64,000 nucleotides of DNA from Paraburkholderia dioscoreae (lineage in GTDB: Bacteria > Pseudomonadota > Gammaproteobacteria > Burkholderiales > Burkholderiaceae): contig NZ_LR699553.1 in NCBI RefSeq assembly GCF_902459535.1, positions 1,426,001-1,490,000 of the forward strand. Direction: 5' to 3'. Positions 16,996 to 26,400 of the stretch are shown in pieces. Every line of letters starts with the position of its first letter. The first letter of the stretch is position 1. The notes beneath the pieces are model-generated. The model did no database searches, was not told where the DNA came from, and saw nothing but the letters and a program-made list of their open reading frames with translations. The position numbers were made by a program, and so were the translations under genes.

Positions 16996-18318
16996 ATGTC
17001 ATCTCCGGGAAAGAGTGCGGCGGTGTTCCTTTCCACACCGACGCTGCGCGGCCGGGTGGTTGAAGCACGCGGCGTGATCGCGCGGGTGGTGGGCGTATCG
17101 TTGCGGATCGGCGAGAAAGTGCGCCTGGTGCGGCCGGATACGCATGAGGCGCAGTACGGTGAAGTGGTCGGGTTTGCGCACGATGGTGCGCTGGTCATGC
17201 CGCTTGCCGGTCTGAACGGCCTGTCGGATATCACCGAGGTGCAAGGCTGCGGTTCGGAGTGGGGCATGTTCGACGCGGCAGGACTGCTCGGTCGCGTGGT
17301 CGACGGGCTCGGCAATCCGCTCGACGGCGGTCCCGCGCCGCAGCCGCTTGCGAGTGCGGCTGTGCAGAGCCGGACCGGGGCGACGCTCAATCCGCTTGAG
17401 CGGCCGGTCATCACGACACCATTTGCTACCGGCGTGCGCGCCATCGACGGCCTGCTGACCTGCGGCGTCGGCCAGCGCACCGGCATCTTCGCGCCCGCAG
17501 GCGGGGGCAAGAGCACGATCATGGGCATGATCGCCAACGGTGCATCGACCGATGCGGTCGTGGTCGCGCTGATCGGCGAACGAGGTCGCGAAGTGGCTGA
17601 ATTCATTCACGACCACCTCGAGCGGCGGCGCGCGTCGACGATCGTGGTCGCCGCGACGTCCGATCGTCCCGCCGCGGAACGGATCAAGGCGGCGGAACTC
17701 GCGGCGCAGGTCGCGGTGGGACTGCGCGCGAGCGGACGCAACGTGCTGCTGCTGTTCGACTCGCTTACGCGCTATGCGCGCGCGTTGCGCGAACTCGGGC
17801 TGGCGGTCGGCGAGCCGCCGTTGCGCGGCGGTTTTCCGCCGAGCGTGTTTGCGCAGTTGCCGCGTCTGATCGAATCGGCCGGCGTGACGGCGCAGGGCAG
17901 CATCACCGCGTTCTACACGGTGCTCGCCGACGAGGCCGATCTGTCCGATCCGGTTGCCGAGGAAGCCCGCTCGCTGCTCGACGGCCATATCCAGCTTTCG
18001 TCGAAACTGGGCGCGGCCGGTCACTATCCCGCCATCGACATTCTGCGCAGCCGAAGCCGGTTGATGACGCGCGTCGCCGGTGCTGCGCATCAAGCGGAAT
18101 CGAACCGCGTGCGCGACTGGCTTGCGCGCTATGAGGAGGTCGAACTATTGCTGCAGATAGGTGAATACCAGCACGGTAACGATGCGGATACGGACCGGGC
18201 CATCGACCGGCGGGCAGCGATCGAGCGCTTTCTGCGCCAGCCCTACGACACGCGTTGCGGTTGGGACGACGTGCGAAAACAGTTGCATGCGCTGTGTGAT
18301 GGCAATCATCCGGTATGA
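16996..18318 (+). CDS. sctN: T3SS ATPase SctN (HrcN/YscN)
   Basis: 440-residue hexameric ATPase of the FliI/SctN family that unloads chaperones and unfolds substrates. The Walker A motif is GIFAPAGGGKST (about residue 165-176), followed by LIGERGREVAEF and the Walker B strand NVLLLFDSLTRYARALRE. The GSITAFYTVLADEADLSDPV stretch is also typical. Start: ATG 16996 with AAGGAG 8 bases upstream; the ATG at 16981 is part of the sctV end. Overlaps sctO by 4 bases. Confidence 0.96.
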   Translation: MSSPGKSAAVFLSTPTLRGRVVEARGVIARVVGVSLRIGEKVRLVRPDTHEAQYGEVVGFAHDGALVMPLAGLNGLSDITEVQGCGSEWGMFDAAGLLGRVVDGLGNPLDGGPAPQPLASAAVQSRTGATLNPLERPVITTPFATGVRAIDGLLTCGVGQRTGIFAPAGGGKSTIMGMIANGASTDAVVVALIGERGREVAEFIHDHLERRRASTIVVAATSDRPAAERIKAAELAAQVAVGLRASGRNVLLLFDSLTRYARALRELGLAVGEPPLRGGFPPSVFAQLPRLIESAGVTAQGSITAFYTVLADEADLSDPVAEEARSLLDGHIQLSSKLGAAGHYPAIDILRSRSRLMTRVAGAAHQAESNRVRDWLARYEEVELLLQIGEYQHGNDADTDRAIDRRAAIERFLRQPYDTRCGWDDVRKQLHALCDGNHPV

Positions 18319-18734
18319 GCCATAGCGTCGCGAGGCTGGCGAAGTTCTGGCGCGTGCTGGCGCGAGTACGGCGCTTGCGCGTTCAACGTAGGCTGCGCGA
18401 TGTGGTGGACGCGCGCCGCGGCGAGCGTCGCACGGCGGGCGAGGTCGCACAGCGCGTCGCCGCACTTGAACGGCATGCCGAGGAGCGGCTACGGGTGCTC
18501 GCATCGTGCCGGCGCGACGTGACGGCAGGCCGACAGTGGCATGCGACGCTACGCGCGCACGACGCGCGCACGCCGACGCTGCGCCGGCAACTGGCCGAAG
18601 CCGAGGCCGCGCATGCCGAAGCATGCGCGGCGGCGGCGCAAGCGTTGACGAACTGGCGGCGCGAGACGATTCGGCAGGAGGAGGCTTGCACTCGCGCTCG
18701 CGATTGCCTGATCCGGTTGCGCGAAAGCGGATAA
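18315..18734 (+). CDS. sctO: T3SS stalk protein SctO (YscO/HrpO-like)
   Basis: 139 residues, very Arg/Ala-rich, predicted as one long antiparallel coiled coil with almost no hydrophobic core, as in YscO/FliJ stalk proteins. It overlaps sctN, its usual partner in the ATPase stalk. This is the last gene of the operon. No SctP-type needle-length ruler follows; the next feature is a pair of hairpins. Confidence 0.8.
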   Translation: MSHSVARLAKFWRVLARVRRLRVQRRLRDVVDARRGERRTAGEVAQRVAALERHAEERLRVLASCRRDVTAGRQWHATLRAHDARTPTLRRQLAEAEAAHAEACAAAAQALTNWRRETIRQEEACTRARDCLIRLRESG

Positions 18735-18782
18735 ACGCTGAGCGCGATTCCCGATATGACGTATCCGACAGCCGAACACAAC

Positions 18783-18870
18783 GGGGCCGGGCGACTTGAC
18801 GTCGTCCGGCCCCTTCCAGTGTGATACGACTCTCGCCGGAGGAGGGCAGGCGTTGTCCTCCTCCGGCGAG
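18783..18870. terminator. Two hairpins between the sct operon and the NopE-like gene
   Basis: Hairpin 1 (18783-18813) has a 13-bp GC-rich stem with one G-T pair and a 5-nt loop. Hairpin 2 (18832-18870) has a perfect 14-bp stem (CTCGCCGGAGGAGG and its complement) with an 11-nt loop. They lie between convergent genes, so they can end transcription from both sides. T-runs are weak. Confidence 0.7.
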
Positions 18871-18892
18871 CCTGATCGCTGATCGCGCGCGC

Positions 18893-19789
18893 TTAAGCCG
18901 CGTGTTGGTTGAAATCGCTTTGCGTCGGGTTCTTGCCGGTCGTCGGGTCGTTAAAGCCTTTGCCGTTGCGCGCTTCCACCAATTGGTAGGCGCCCTGCGC
19001 GGCGGCGGCGATCTGACGGCCATTGGAGTTGTGCTGCACTGAGAGCGGTGTGCCGTCCCGATTGTTGATGCCGCCGATCTGCAACGCCTGGTTCTTGTTG
19101 ACGACGTCCAACTGGCTCACGTAGGAGACTTTCGGGTTGTTCTTGTCTGCCTGCGTGTTGAGTATGACTTTGGTACCGTCATCCAGGTTCAACTCCACCG
19201 GTTTCGTGAACATCGCCGAGGTGCCATTCTGCTTGAAATGTGGGTCTCCTTCCGCTACGGTCTTGGCGCCGGTTTTATTGTTGGTCACGGTCACCGATTG
19301 ATCCTTCTGATTGACATCGATCGTGTGGCCATTGTCTTGGAGCGTGACGTGGTCGTTGGTGGCGCTGGTGACGTTCCACGAGGCTGCATCGCTTCCCGAA
19401 CCGCTGCCGTGGTCGTTGCGCGGCGGTGTGCGATCGCATTGATTCGAATTTCTCTCGAAGCGGCTGTTGGTTGTCGCACTGCCGCGGCCGCCGAACGAAT
19501 CGTCGCGGCGGTCGCAGCGTGCTTGCGTTTGATTGGAGCCATAGCCGCGGCTGACGGTTGTCGACTGCGAAGTATATGTGCTGCTGGAGCCGTTCGGTGA
19601 GGTGTGGCTAGCCATGGAGAAGGACGTCTTCGAGAAGCCGCCCTGCATGTTGGACATCTGCGGCGACGGACGGTGAGCGTCAAAGGCGCTGGCACGCGGA
19701 AGCGGCGGTTGCGCACCGCCGTGCGTATGACTATTCGCGTTGGCCTGGAGCGAGAAGGAGAGGTGATTGGTTTGCATCGCTGCTTGCAT
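18893..19789 (-). CDS. NopE-like candidate effector with DUF1521/MIIA self-cleavage domain
   Basis: 298-residue candidate secreted protein. The N-terminal 135 residues are Ser/Thr/Gln/Asn/His-rich, Gly-rich and low in hydrophobics, as in T3SS effectors. From about residue 138 it matches the DUF1521 layout: WNVTSATNDHVTLQDNGHTI, then EGDPHFKQNGTSAMFTKPVE and DDGTKVILNT. GD-PH at residues 181-184 is the motif after whose Asp the Bradyrhizobium NopE1 protein cuts itself in the presence of calcium (known for that family). The start ATG 19789 has AGGAAA 7-8 bases upstream; the longer frame to 20059 is not supported. Convergent with the sct operon. Translocation and cleavage here are inferred. Confidence 0.75.
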   Translation of the reverse strand: MQAAMQTNHLSFSLQANANSHTHGGAQPPLPRASAFDAHRPSPQMSNMQGGFSKTSFSMASHTSPNGSSSTYTSQSTTVSRGYGSNQTQARCDRRDDSFGGRGSATTNSRFERNSNQCDRTPPRNDHGSGSGSDAASWNVTSATNDHVTLQDNGHTIDVNQKDQSVTVTNNKTGAKTVAEGDPHFKQNGTSAMFTKPVELNLDDGTKVILNTQADKNNPKVSYVSQLDVVNKNQALQIGGINNRDGTPLSVQHNSNGRQIAAAAQGAYQLVEARNGKGFNDPTTGKNPTQSDFNQHAA

Positions 19790-20169
19790 GTCGATTTTCC
19801 TGAGGTAAAAGAGTCGGCTTGACTGGAGAGGCGGAACCGCCTTGCCGACGATATGGAATGGTTCCGTGTATGACATGGTAGAGAGATTGGATTGTCGTTC
19901 GGCGTACTTATTTATAGTGTGAAAGATGAGTTGTGAATTATTCGGGTTTTCATCCTGTTCGCAGCGGCCTGTCGAGAGGCGGCGATGTGGATGGTCATGG
20001 AGTAAGGCGGTTTCGAACAGGCGAATGTTGCTGTCAAGGTAGGGTCGACGCACGCGCAAACTTAATATTCCCGTACGACATGCGGCTGCGGTACCGATGA
20101 TCTGATGGCGCTGCCGGTGAGCGGATTTTCAGCGCGCGCCGTTCGTCCACAACTCATCGAGGTGCGACC
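19790..20169. promoter_or_regulatory. Divergent promoter region of the NopE-like and ART effector genes
   Basis: 380 bases between two divergent starts. Positions 20050-20169 are inside the inverted repeat and recur upstream of the second large effector. TTCG occurs at 19898, 19941 and 19958, but no pair has the 16-base spacing of an hrpII/PIP box (19941 and 19958 are 13 apart). No other regulator site was recognised. Confidence 0.45.
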
Positions 20170-22179
20170 ATGTCAACCAGCCCGATCAGCGGTCCCGGTT
20201 CCTTTGCATCGCCCGGTCCATCCAGTCCCAACACAACTTCCGCCCCGTTGGCCACGCCCCCGCGCGGCGCGCAGGCGGCAACGCCGGACAAGCCCGGACC
20301 CGGGGCGTCCGCCAGCCAGGTCCAGTCGCAGGGCCAGTCGCAGAACAGGTCGCAGGGCGCGGCGACGGCGCACACGCTGCAGCATCATCACGCCGCGGCG
20401 ACGCGGCAGCCTGACCAGATATCGGCAACGCAGTTCGCCACGTCCATGGTCACGACATACGACGGTGGCGCGCACTCGCGCAACGAGGCCGCCGACCGGA
20501 ACAACACGCTGCCCGTGCTGCAGACGGCGCGCCTGTCGATGACCGGCCTGCCGCCCGGGCAGGTGAAGAAGAACCTGGATGAAATGCAGTTTGCCGGCGC
20601 GCTGGCACAGATGAGCGAGGCAAGGCGCGTCCAGTTCGCCCAGCGCGCGAACGCGCTGCGCACGGCGCCGCAGGACCAGTATGCCGCCATGCAGAGGTCG
20701 TTGCGGAACGACGTCAACCGTGAACTGGGCCGCGTGCGGGCGGACCCGGTGAGCCGCATGCAGGCGGTATTCAACGCGCCGGTGGGCATCGCGTTGCTGG
20801 GCGAAAACGGCCAGCAGCAGATGGCCGCGTTGCGCAACGCCCAGACGCAGATGAATGCGCCCGGCGCCACGCCCGCGCAGCGGGAGCAGGCCTTCGCCGG
20901 CGCCAGCGGAATCAAGACGCGTCTGCAGAGCCAGATCCTGCAGAAATCGCAGGATATTTACGCCGCCCAGCAGAAGAAATGGGCCGACTCCATGGCGCGT
21001 GTGAACCAGATGCTCGACGACGCGCAGAAATACCAGGCCGACACGATCCAGTTGCCGGGCAACTCCGATGATCCGGAGTGGGACGAGAACACGCGCAAGC
21101 CGGCCTACGCGAAGACGTTTCCGTACCAGTCGGTGATGGAGAAGCTGCTGTCGCCCGATGGCTATTCGCAGCAGGAGCGTGGCCATTCGACTGGGCGCAC
21201 CCTGCCGCCGGAGGATCGCGCGCGCGATCTGCTGACGTTCCAGCAGGGCATGTCGGATCCGGGCTCGGACATTCACCGGCGCGTCATGAAACTGGAGCAG
21301 CAGGCACTCTCGACGATGGCCGCGCCCGGCCCCGATCTGGACGCGGGCAGTCCGGCCACGACTCTCAGCGACGTGGCGGCCCATCCCCCGCAATATGATC
21401 AGAACTACGTGCAGAATCTCGCAGCCGGTTATCGGGGGGTGCTCAGGGATACCGAGCTGCAGAACCGGGTGATGCTGCGCAAACCCATTCCGGGTCTGGC
21501 GGACCAGGTGCTGTACGGCATCGGCCGCTTCGCCGCTGACCTGTCGCCGATCCCCGGCCTGGACTGGTTCGCCAACCAGCTGCTCGACGTCCAGTTTCCG
21601 GATCACGGCGGGCTGAGCGACCAGCAGGTGAAAAACGTCGACATGGGGGCGATGTTTACCGGGTTGCTGCTCGGCAGGGGCGAGCCGGAGGGCGAGGCAC
21701 TGCTGAAGCCGCCGGTCGTCGGGCATGGCGAGGCGCCGGGGGGCGGACCGGGGGAAGTCCATGGCACGGGCAGCGGCACTGAGAGCCGCACTGACGGCGG
21801 CACCGGCCCGACGCAGGAACCGCCCCCCGGCATGACCGCGCCGCAGGCCGGGCCGGCTGCAAACGGACCTCAGGGTCAGCCGCCGCAGGGCGGCGCGGGC
21901 TCTGCCTTCACGCCCGGCGGCATGCCCAAAGGCTATGCACTCAACCGCGCGCCGGCATCGTATGGGCCATCGGCGACGCCGGGTGTGTATGCCGATGCGG
22001 CCAACGGCCAGAAATTCATCATCGCCGACGGGCAGGCCTTTGCGGTGCGCTACGACAAGGAGAATGCCACCTACCGGATCTACGATCCGGCCAACCCGAG
22101 CCGTCCCACCTATCCCGTGCGGCGCGACCCGGAAACCGGACGGTGGGAGATCCACAACAATGTCGGTTTGCAGGGAGGC
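20050..22179 (+). repeat. Left arm of a 2130-bp perfect inverted repeat
   Basis: Every stretch compared is identical to the reverse complement of 24756-26885: upstream region, start and codons 1-670 of the large effector, including all shadow frames, so synonymous sites also agree. Outer edges: G at 20050, after which the left flank (CGAC) diverges from the right flank. Inner edge: just after the GGAGGC at 22179, where codon 671 begins. No transposase or short terminal repeat was found at either edge. Confidence 0.95.
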
Positions 22180-23190
22180 ATGGATAACGGCAGTTCCTCG
22201 TCTTCCGGAACCGGCACCTCCTCGCATTCTGGAAGCCCGCCATCATCCGCATCTTCGGACCTGCCGCCATTCGCAGATTCGTTTCACGTCATGACATCGA
22301 CAGGCTCAGCGCCGTCCTTTGCCATGATGGAAACGCTGAACCCGGGCGGATGGCATTCCACCGCCGGCAATCAACTCGACAACCCCGCCTACGTCAACCA
22401 ATACAAAGCCGCGTTCGACGCGTTGCCCGCTGCGCAGCGGCGCGCCATCCGGGACTGGACTCATCTGGATATCGGCGGCGGCAGCGACAGCGACCGCTAT
22501 TCCAGCGGCGCCAGCTACGAAGGCAACAACTTCGAGTTGAATCAGCAACTCTACAGCCGTGTTTATGAAGCCAACACAGCCGTCAATGCCCGCAGGTTGC
22601 AGAAGGGCATCGACCGTCTGCCAAAACCGGCGGGACAGAGCCGTCTGCTGCGTATTGCCGACGTGGCCCCAGACTATGCCAGCCACTTTGCACCAGGCGA
22701 CTACGTGACCAATTCGCCAGCGTTCATGTCCGCGTCGAGCAAAAACGAGTATGCGAATGCCACGTTGAAAGACGAGGCTGGCGGAAGTGGGCCCGATCAT
22801 GCCCATGCGCTTTACGATATCGAGGCACTATCGGCGACGCCGTTCATCAAGCCCATCACTACGCTGGCCGATGAGGAAAGCGAATGGCTTTTCAGACCGA
22901 ATACGGTATTCAGGGTCGAGGAAATCGCCACGGCTACACCGAATGACCCACAGGGAACGCGACGCATTGGGATGCGCCTCGTCGAAGTACCGATAACCGA
23001 GCCTACCTATGCGAAGAATATCTATACCGGCGAACTGGAACTGGTCTATCCGCCGGGAATGCAACCGGCCTACACGACGCTGCGGCCAACCACGAATCCG
23101 CCGATACGGCAACCGGTTCCGCAGCCTCCGCATTTGCCCCCGGCGCCGACGGCCGGCGACCCGAACGTGACTGCTCCAAAGCGAGTCTGA
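20170..23190 (+). CDS. Large candidate T3SS effector with C-terminal ADP-ribosyltransferase domain
   Basis: 1006 residues. Residues 1-110 are Ser/Pro/Gln/Thr-rich (a typical secretion and chaperone-binding region), 110-500 are mostly helical, 500-640 Gly/Pro-rich linker, and 610-670 carry the module YDKENATYRIYDPANPS with PVRRDPETGRWEIHNNVGL. From 671 the protein is unique: a Ser-rich linker, then a domain with the R-S-E layout of arginine-type mono-ADP-ribosyltransferases: R828 in RLLRIAD, S854-x-S856 in FMSAS, and E903-x-E905 in DEESEWLFRPNTVFRV. It would modify a host protein with NAD, by analogy to HopU1/ExoS-type toxins. Start: ATG with GAGG 7 bases upstream. The first 670 residues equal those of the convergent gene 23424-26765. 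Confidence 0.8.
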   Translation: MSTSPISGPGSFASPGPSSPNTTSAPLATPPRGAQAATPDKPGPGASASQVQSQGQSQNRSQGAATAHTLQHHHAAATRQPDQISATQFATSMVTTYDGGAHSRNEAADRNNTLPVLQTARLSMTGLPPGQVKKNLDEMQFAGALAQMSEARRVQFAQRANALRTAPQDQYAAMQRSLRNDVNRELGRVRADPVSRMQAVFNAPVGIALLGENGQQQMAALRNAQTQMNAPGATPAQREQAFAGASGIKTRLQSQILQKSQDIYAAQQKKWADSMARVNQMLDDAQKYQADTIQLPGNSDDPEWDENTRKPAYAKTFPYQSVMEKLLSPDGYSQQERGHSTGRTLPPEDRARDLLTFQQGMSDPGSDIHRRVMKLEQQALSTMAAPGPDLDAGSPATTLSDVAAHPPQYDQNYVQNLAAGYRGVLRDTELQNRVMLRKPIPGLADQVLYGIGRFAADLSPIPGLDWFANQLLDVQFPDHGGLSDQQVKNVDMGAMFTGLLLGRGEPEGEALLKPPVVGHGEAPGGGPGEVHGTGSGTESRTDGGTGPTQEPPPGMTAPQAGPAANGPQGQPPQGGAGSAFTPGGMPKGYALNRAPASYGPSATPGVYADAANGQKFIIADGQAFAVRYDKENATYRIYDPANPSRPTYPVRRDPETGRWEIHNNVGLQGGMDNGSSSSSGTGTSSHSGSPPSSASSDLPPFADSFHVMTSTGSAPSFAMMETLNPGGWHSTAGNQLDNPAYVNQYKAAFDALPAAQRRAIRDWTHLDIGGGSDSDRYSSGASYEGNNFELNQQLYSRVYEANTAVNARRLQKGIDRLPKPAGQSRLLRIADVAPDYASHFAPGDYVTNSPAFMSASSKNEYANATLKDEAGGSGPDHAHALYDIEALSATPFIKPITTLADEESEWLFRPNTVFRVEEIATATPNDPQGTRRIGMRLVEVPITEPTYAKNIYTGELELVYPPGMQPAYTTLRPTTNPPIRQPVPQPPHLPPAPTAGDPNVTAPKRV

Positions 23191-23423
23191 TCTGATCGGC
23201 ACGGCGAGCCCTAACATTCCCTAGTGGCTCGCTACGCTCGCGAGCGGCGCCGTTCGCGCGTGTGGCGCAGCCTGTTCAGTCGACGCGGCCCGGTACGCTG
23301 CGGGAATCAAGCGGCGTGCAGATGCATCAGCCGCCGCGGGCTGGCCCACTGACGGAGGCCGATGCCCTTGACGGCGCCGATGCAGTGGTTATCGCACAGG
23401 GTGTTCCATCAGCGCTCGGACTC
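23191..23423. other. Gap between the two convergent effector genes
   Basis: 233 bases. It lies in the centre of the 2576-bp spacer of the inverted repeat. A GC-rich imperfect dyad (around GCTCGCTACGCTCGCGAGC, 23226-23244) could act in transcription end. I see no recombinase gene, resolvase site or insertion sequence here. Short open frames are not recognisable. Confidence 0.5.
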
Positions 23424-26400
23424 TTACTGCGCTGGATCGGGGTGGAAGCGCGCGATCTCTTCCCGCAAATGCTGATTCGTGATCTCCTCAACCTGGTACA
23501 CCGTCAGGTTCATACGAGCGGCGATCTCTGCCGACGTATGGCCTTCGCCCAGTTGACGGATCACCTCCTGCCTGTGCGCCGGCGAGACCGGCTGCGCACC
23601 TGCGGCCGCCGCGGGCTGGCTGGCCTGTTCGGCTAGAAACTCCTGATGCAGCTTCCGGGCTTCACTCTTCACATACCGGTCAATAATCGCGTTGACGACG
23701 TCAGGCCTCAGTTGCATGTTTTGCGCAATCCGCTCCGCCGGAATCTGATTCGTCAATTGTCTGAGAACCTCCGATGTCATTGGATCTTCGCCTGCAATCT
23801 GAGGCTCGTCGACGCACTGGCGTTTTGCCGGTGGGTGCGTGTGCCCGCCGGTGGAAGCGCCTGGTTGCGGCGACGCAGGTCTGCGCAGCCCGGACGATTC
23901 GGCGGCTTGGTCCGCGCCGGCTGGTGCGCGAGCCATTCGCGCACGGTACAGGTCGGCGGCTAGACGGTCAGCCCGATACTCCCGGTCGATACGGTCCACG
24001 GTTTCGGGCTGGAGATGCATTTCTTGCGCGATCTGTGCTCCCGGTATGCCGGCGTCCAGCCGGGCAATAACCTCGCCTGGGAGTGTTAATGATTTCAACG
24101 CCGGACTCAAGAAATCCGCGGGATCCATAGTCTGTTTGATTTTCGCCACAGTATTGACAGACATCCTCAATTCTCTTCCCACGGCTGAATTTGCCCACCC
24201 GTCTCTAATCAAGGCCTTGGCTTTTTGCCCTGTTTTCTCCGATAACTTCGTAGCGTCAGCACGGCGTAAGCCGCGAGCGGCGACGGGATCGATGGGGCGA
24301 GGCTGCGGTTCGTCAACATACGGGTGTCTGGCCGATGGATGCGTGTGCCCCCCGGTGGAAGTGCCCGGTTGCGGCGACGCAGGTCCGCGCAAGCCAGACG
24401 AAGCAGCGGGCTGTTGCGCACCGGCCGCCCGTTGATCTTCTCGTATAGGCAATGCCCTGTGCGCCATGGGGCCACGCCAATACCCTCCTATCAGATCGAC
24501 GGTTTCAGGTTGAATATGCATATCTCGCGCGATCTCCACTCGCGAAGCGCCGGCGTTCAGCCGGGCCATGACCGTTTGTCTGAGTGAATTTGAGGCAAGC
24601 GGTGGGCTCGGGAATACCGCGAGATTCAAGCTTTTCCTTATCGCACGTACACTAAATTCGCCTATGCCTAATCTGTCCGCGGTATTCACAATCGTCCATC
24701 CGTCCCTAAGCAAGGCCTCGGCTTTTTGTCTTGTTTCCGCTGGTAAACGGCCGACGCCTCCCTGCAAACCGACATTGTTGTGGATCTCCCACCGTCCGGT
24801 TTCCGGGTCGCGCCGCACGGGATAGGTGGGACGGCTCGGGTTGGCCGGATCGTAGATCCGGTAGGTGGCATTCTCCTTGTCGTAGCGCACCGCAAAGGCC
24901 TGCCCGTCGGCGATGATGAATTTCTGGCCGTTGGCCGCATCGGCATACACACCCGGCGTCGCCGATGGCCCATACGATGCCGGCGCGCGGTTGAGTGCAT
25001 AGCCTTTGGGCATGCCGCCGGGCGTGAAGGCAGAGCCCGCGCCGCCCTGCGGCGGCTGACCCTGAGGTCCGTTTGCAGCCGGCCCGGCCTGCGGCGCGGT
25101 CATGCCGGGGGGCGGTTCCTGCGTCGGGCCGGTGCCGCCGTCAGTGCGGCTCTCAGTGCCGCTGCCCGTGCCATGGACTTCCCCCGGTCCGCCCCCCGGC
25201 GCCTCGCCATGCCCGACGACCGGCGGCTTCAGCAGTGCCTCGCCCTCCGGCTCGCCCCTGCCGAGCAGCAACCCGGTAAACATCGCCCCCATGTCGACGT
25301 TTTTCACCTGCTGGTCGCTCAGCCCGCCGTGATCCGGAAACTGGACGTCGAGCAGCTGGTTGGCGAACCAGTCCAGGCCGGGGATCGGCGACAGGTCAGC
25401 GGCGAAGCGGCCGATGCCGTACAGCACCTGGTCCGCCAGACCCGGAATGGGTTTGCGCAGCATCACCCGGTTCTGCAGCTCGGTATCCCTGAGCACCCCC
25501 CGATAACCGGCTGCGAGATTCTGCACGTAGTTCTGATCATATTGCGGGGGATGGGCCGCCACGTCGCTGAGAGTCGTGGCCGGACTGCCCGCGTCCAGAT
25601 CGGGGCCGGGCGCGGCCATCGTCGAGAGTGCCTGCTGCTCCAGTTTCATGACGCGCCGGTGAATGTCCGAGCCCGGATCCGACATGCCCTGCTGGAACGT
25701 CAGCAGATCGCGCGCGCGATCCTCCGGCGGCAGGGTGCGCCCAGTCGAATGGCCACGCTCCTGCTGCGAATAGCCATCGGGCGACAGCAGCTTCTCCATC
25801 ACCGACTGGTACGGAAACGTCTTCGCGTAGGCCGGCTTGCGCGTGTTCTCGTCCCACTCCGGATCATCGGAGTTGCCCGGCAACTGGATCGTGTCGGCCT
25901 GGTATTTCTGCGCGTCGTCGAGCATCTGGTTCACACGCGCCATGGAGTCGGCCCATTTCTTCTGCTGGGCGGCGTAAATATCCTGCGATTTCTGCAGGAT
26001 CTGGCTCTGCAGACGCGTCTTGATTCCGCTGGCGCCGGCGAAGGCCTGCTCCCGCTGCGCGGGCGTGGCGCCGGGCGCATTCATCTGCGTCTGGGCGTTG
26101 CGCAACGCGGCCATCTGCTGCTGGCCGTTTTCGCCCAGCAACGCGATGCCCACCGGCGCGTTGAATACCGCCTGCATGCGGCTCACCGGGTCCGCCCGCA
26201 CGCGGCCCAGTTCACGGTTGACGTCGTTCCGCAACGACCTCTGCATGGCGGCATACTGGTCCTGCGGCGCCGTGCGCAGCGCGTTCGCGCGCTGGGCGAA
26301 CTGGACGCGCCTTGCCTCGCTCATCTGTGCCAGCGCGCCGGCAAACTGCATTTCATCCAGGTTCTTCTTCACCTGCCCGGGCGGCAGGCCGGTCATCGAC

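Noticed and set aside
19941..19961. Two TTCG motifs upstream of the ART effector as a possible hrpII box
   Set aside because: Spacing is 13, not 16 bases.
20173..22227. 684-codon open frame on the minus strand, antisense to the first large effector (and its 660-codon twin at 24780-26762)
   Set aside because: It exists because of GC-rich codon structure of the real gene, has no ribosome site, is Arg/His/Leu-rich and has no recognisable domain. The twin appears only because the arms are identical.
24302..24430. Nuclear localisation signal in the HTH-effector linker (PPAKRQC)
   Set aside because: Only two adjacent basic residues and not conserved in the other copy of the linker (SARHPY); too weak.
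22180..24755. Site-specific invertase system for the inverted repeat
   Set aside because: No recombinase gene or short crossover site in or near the spacer. Inversion, if any, would be by homologous recombination. The HTH units resemble resolvase DNA-binding parts but have no catalytic domain.
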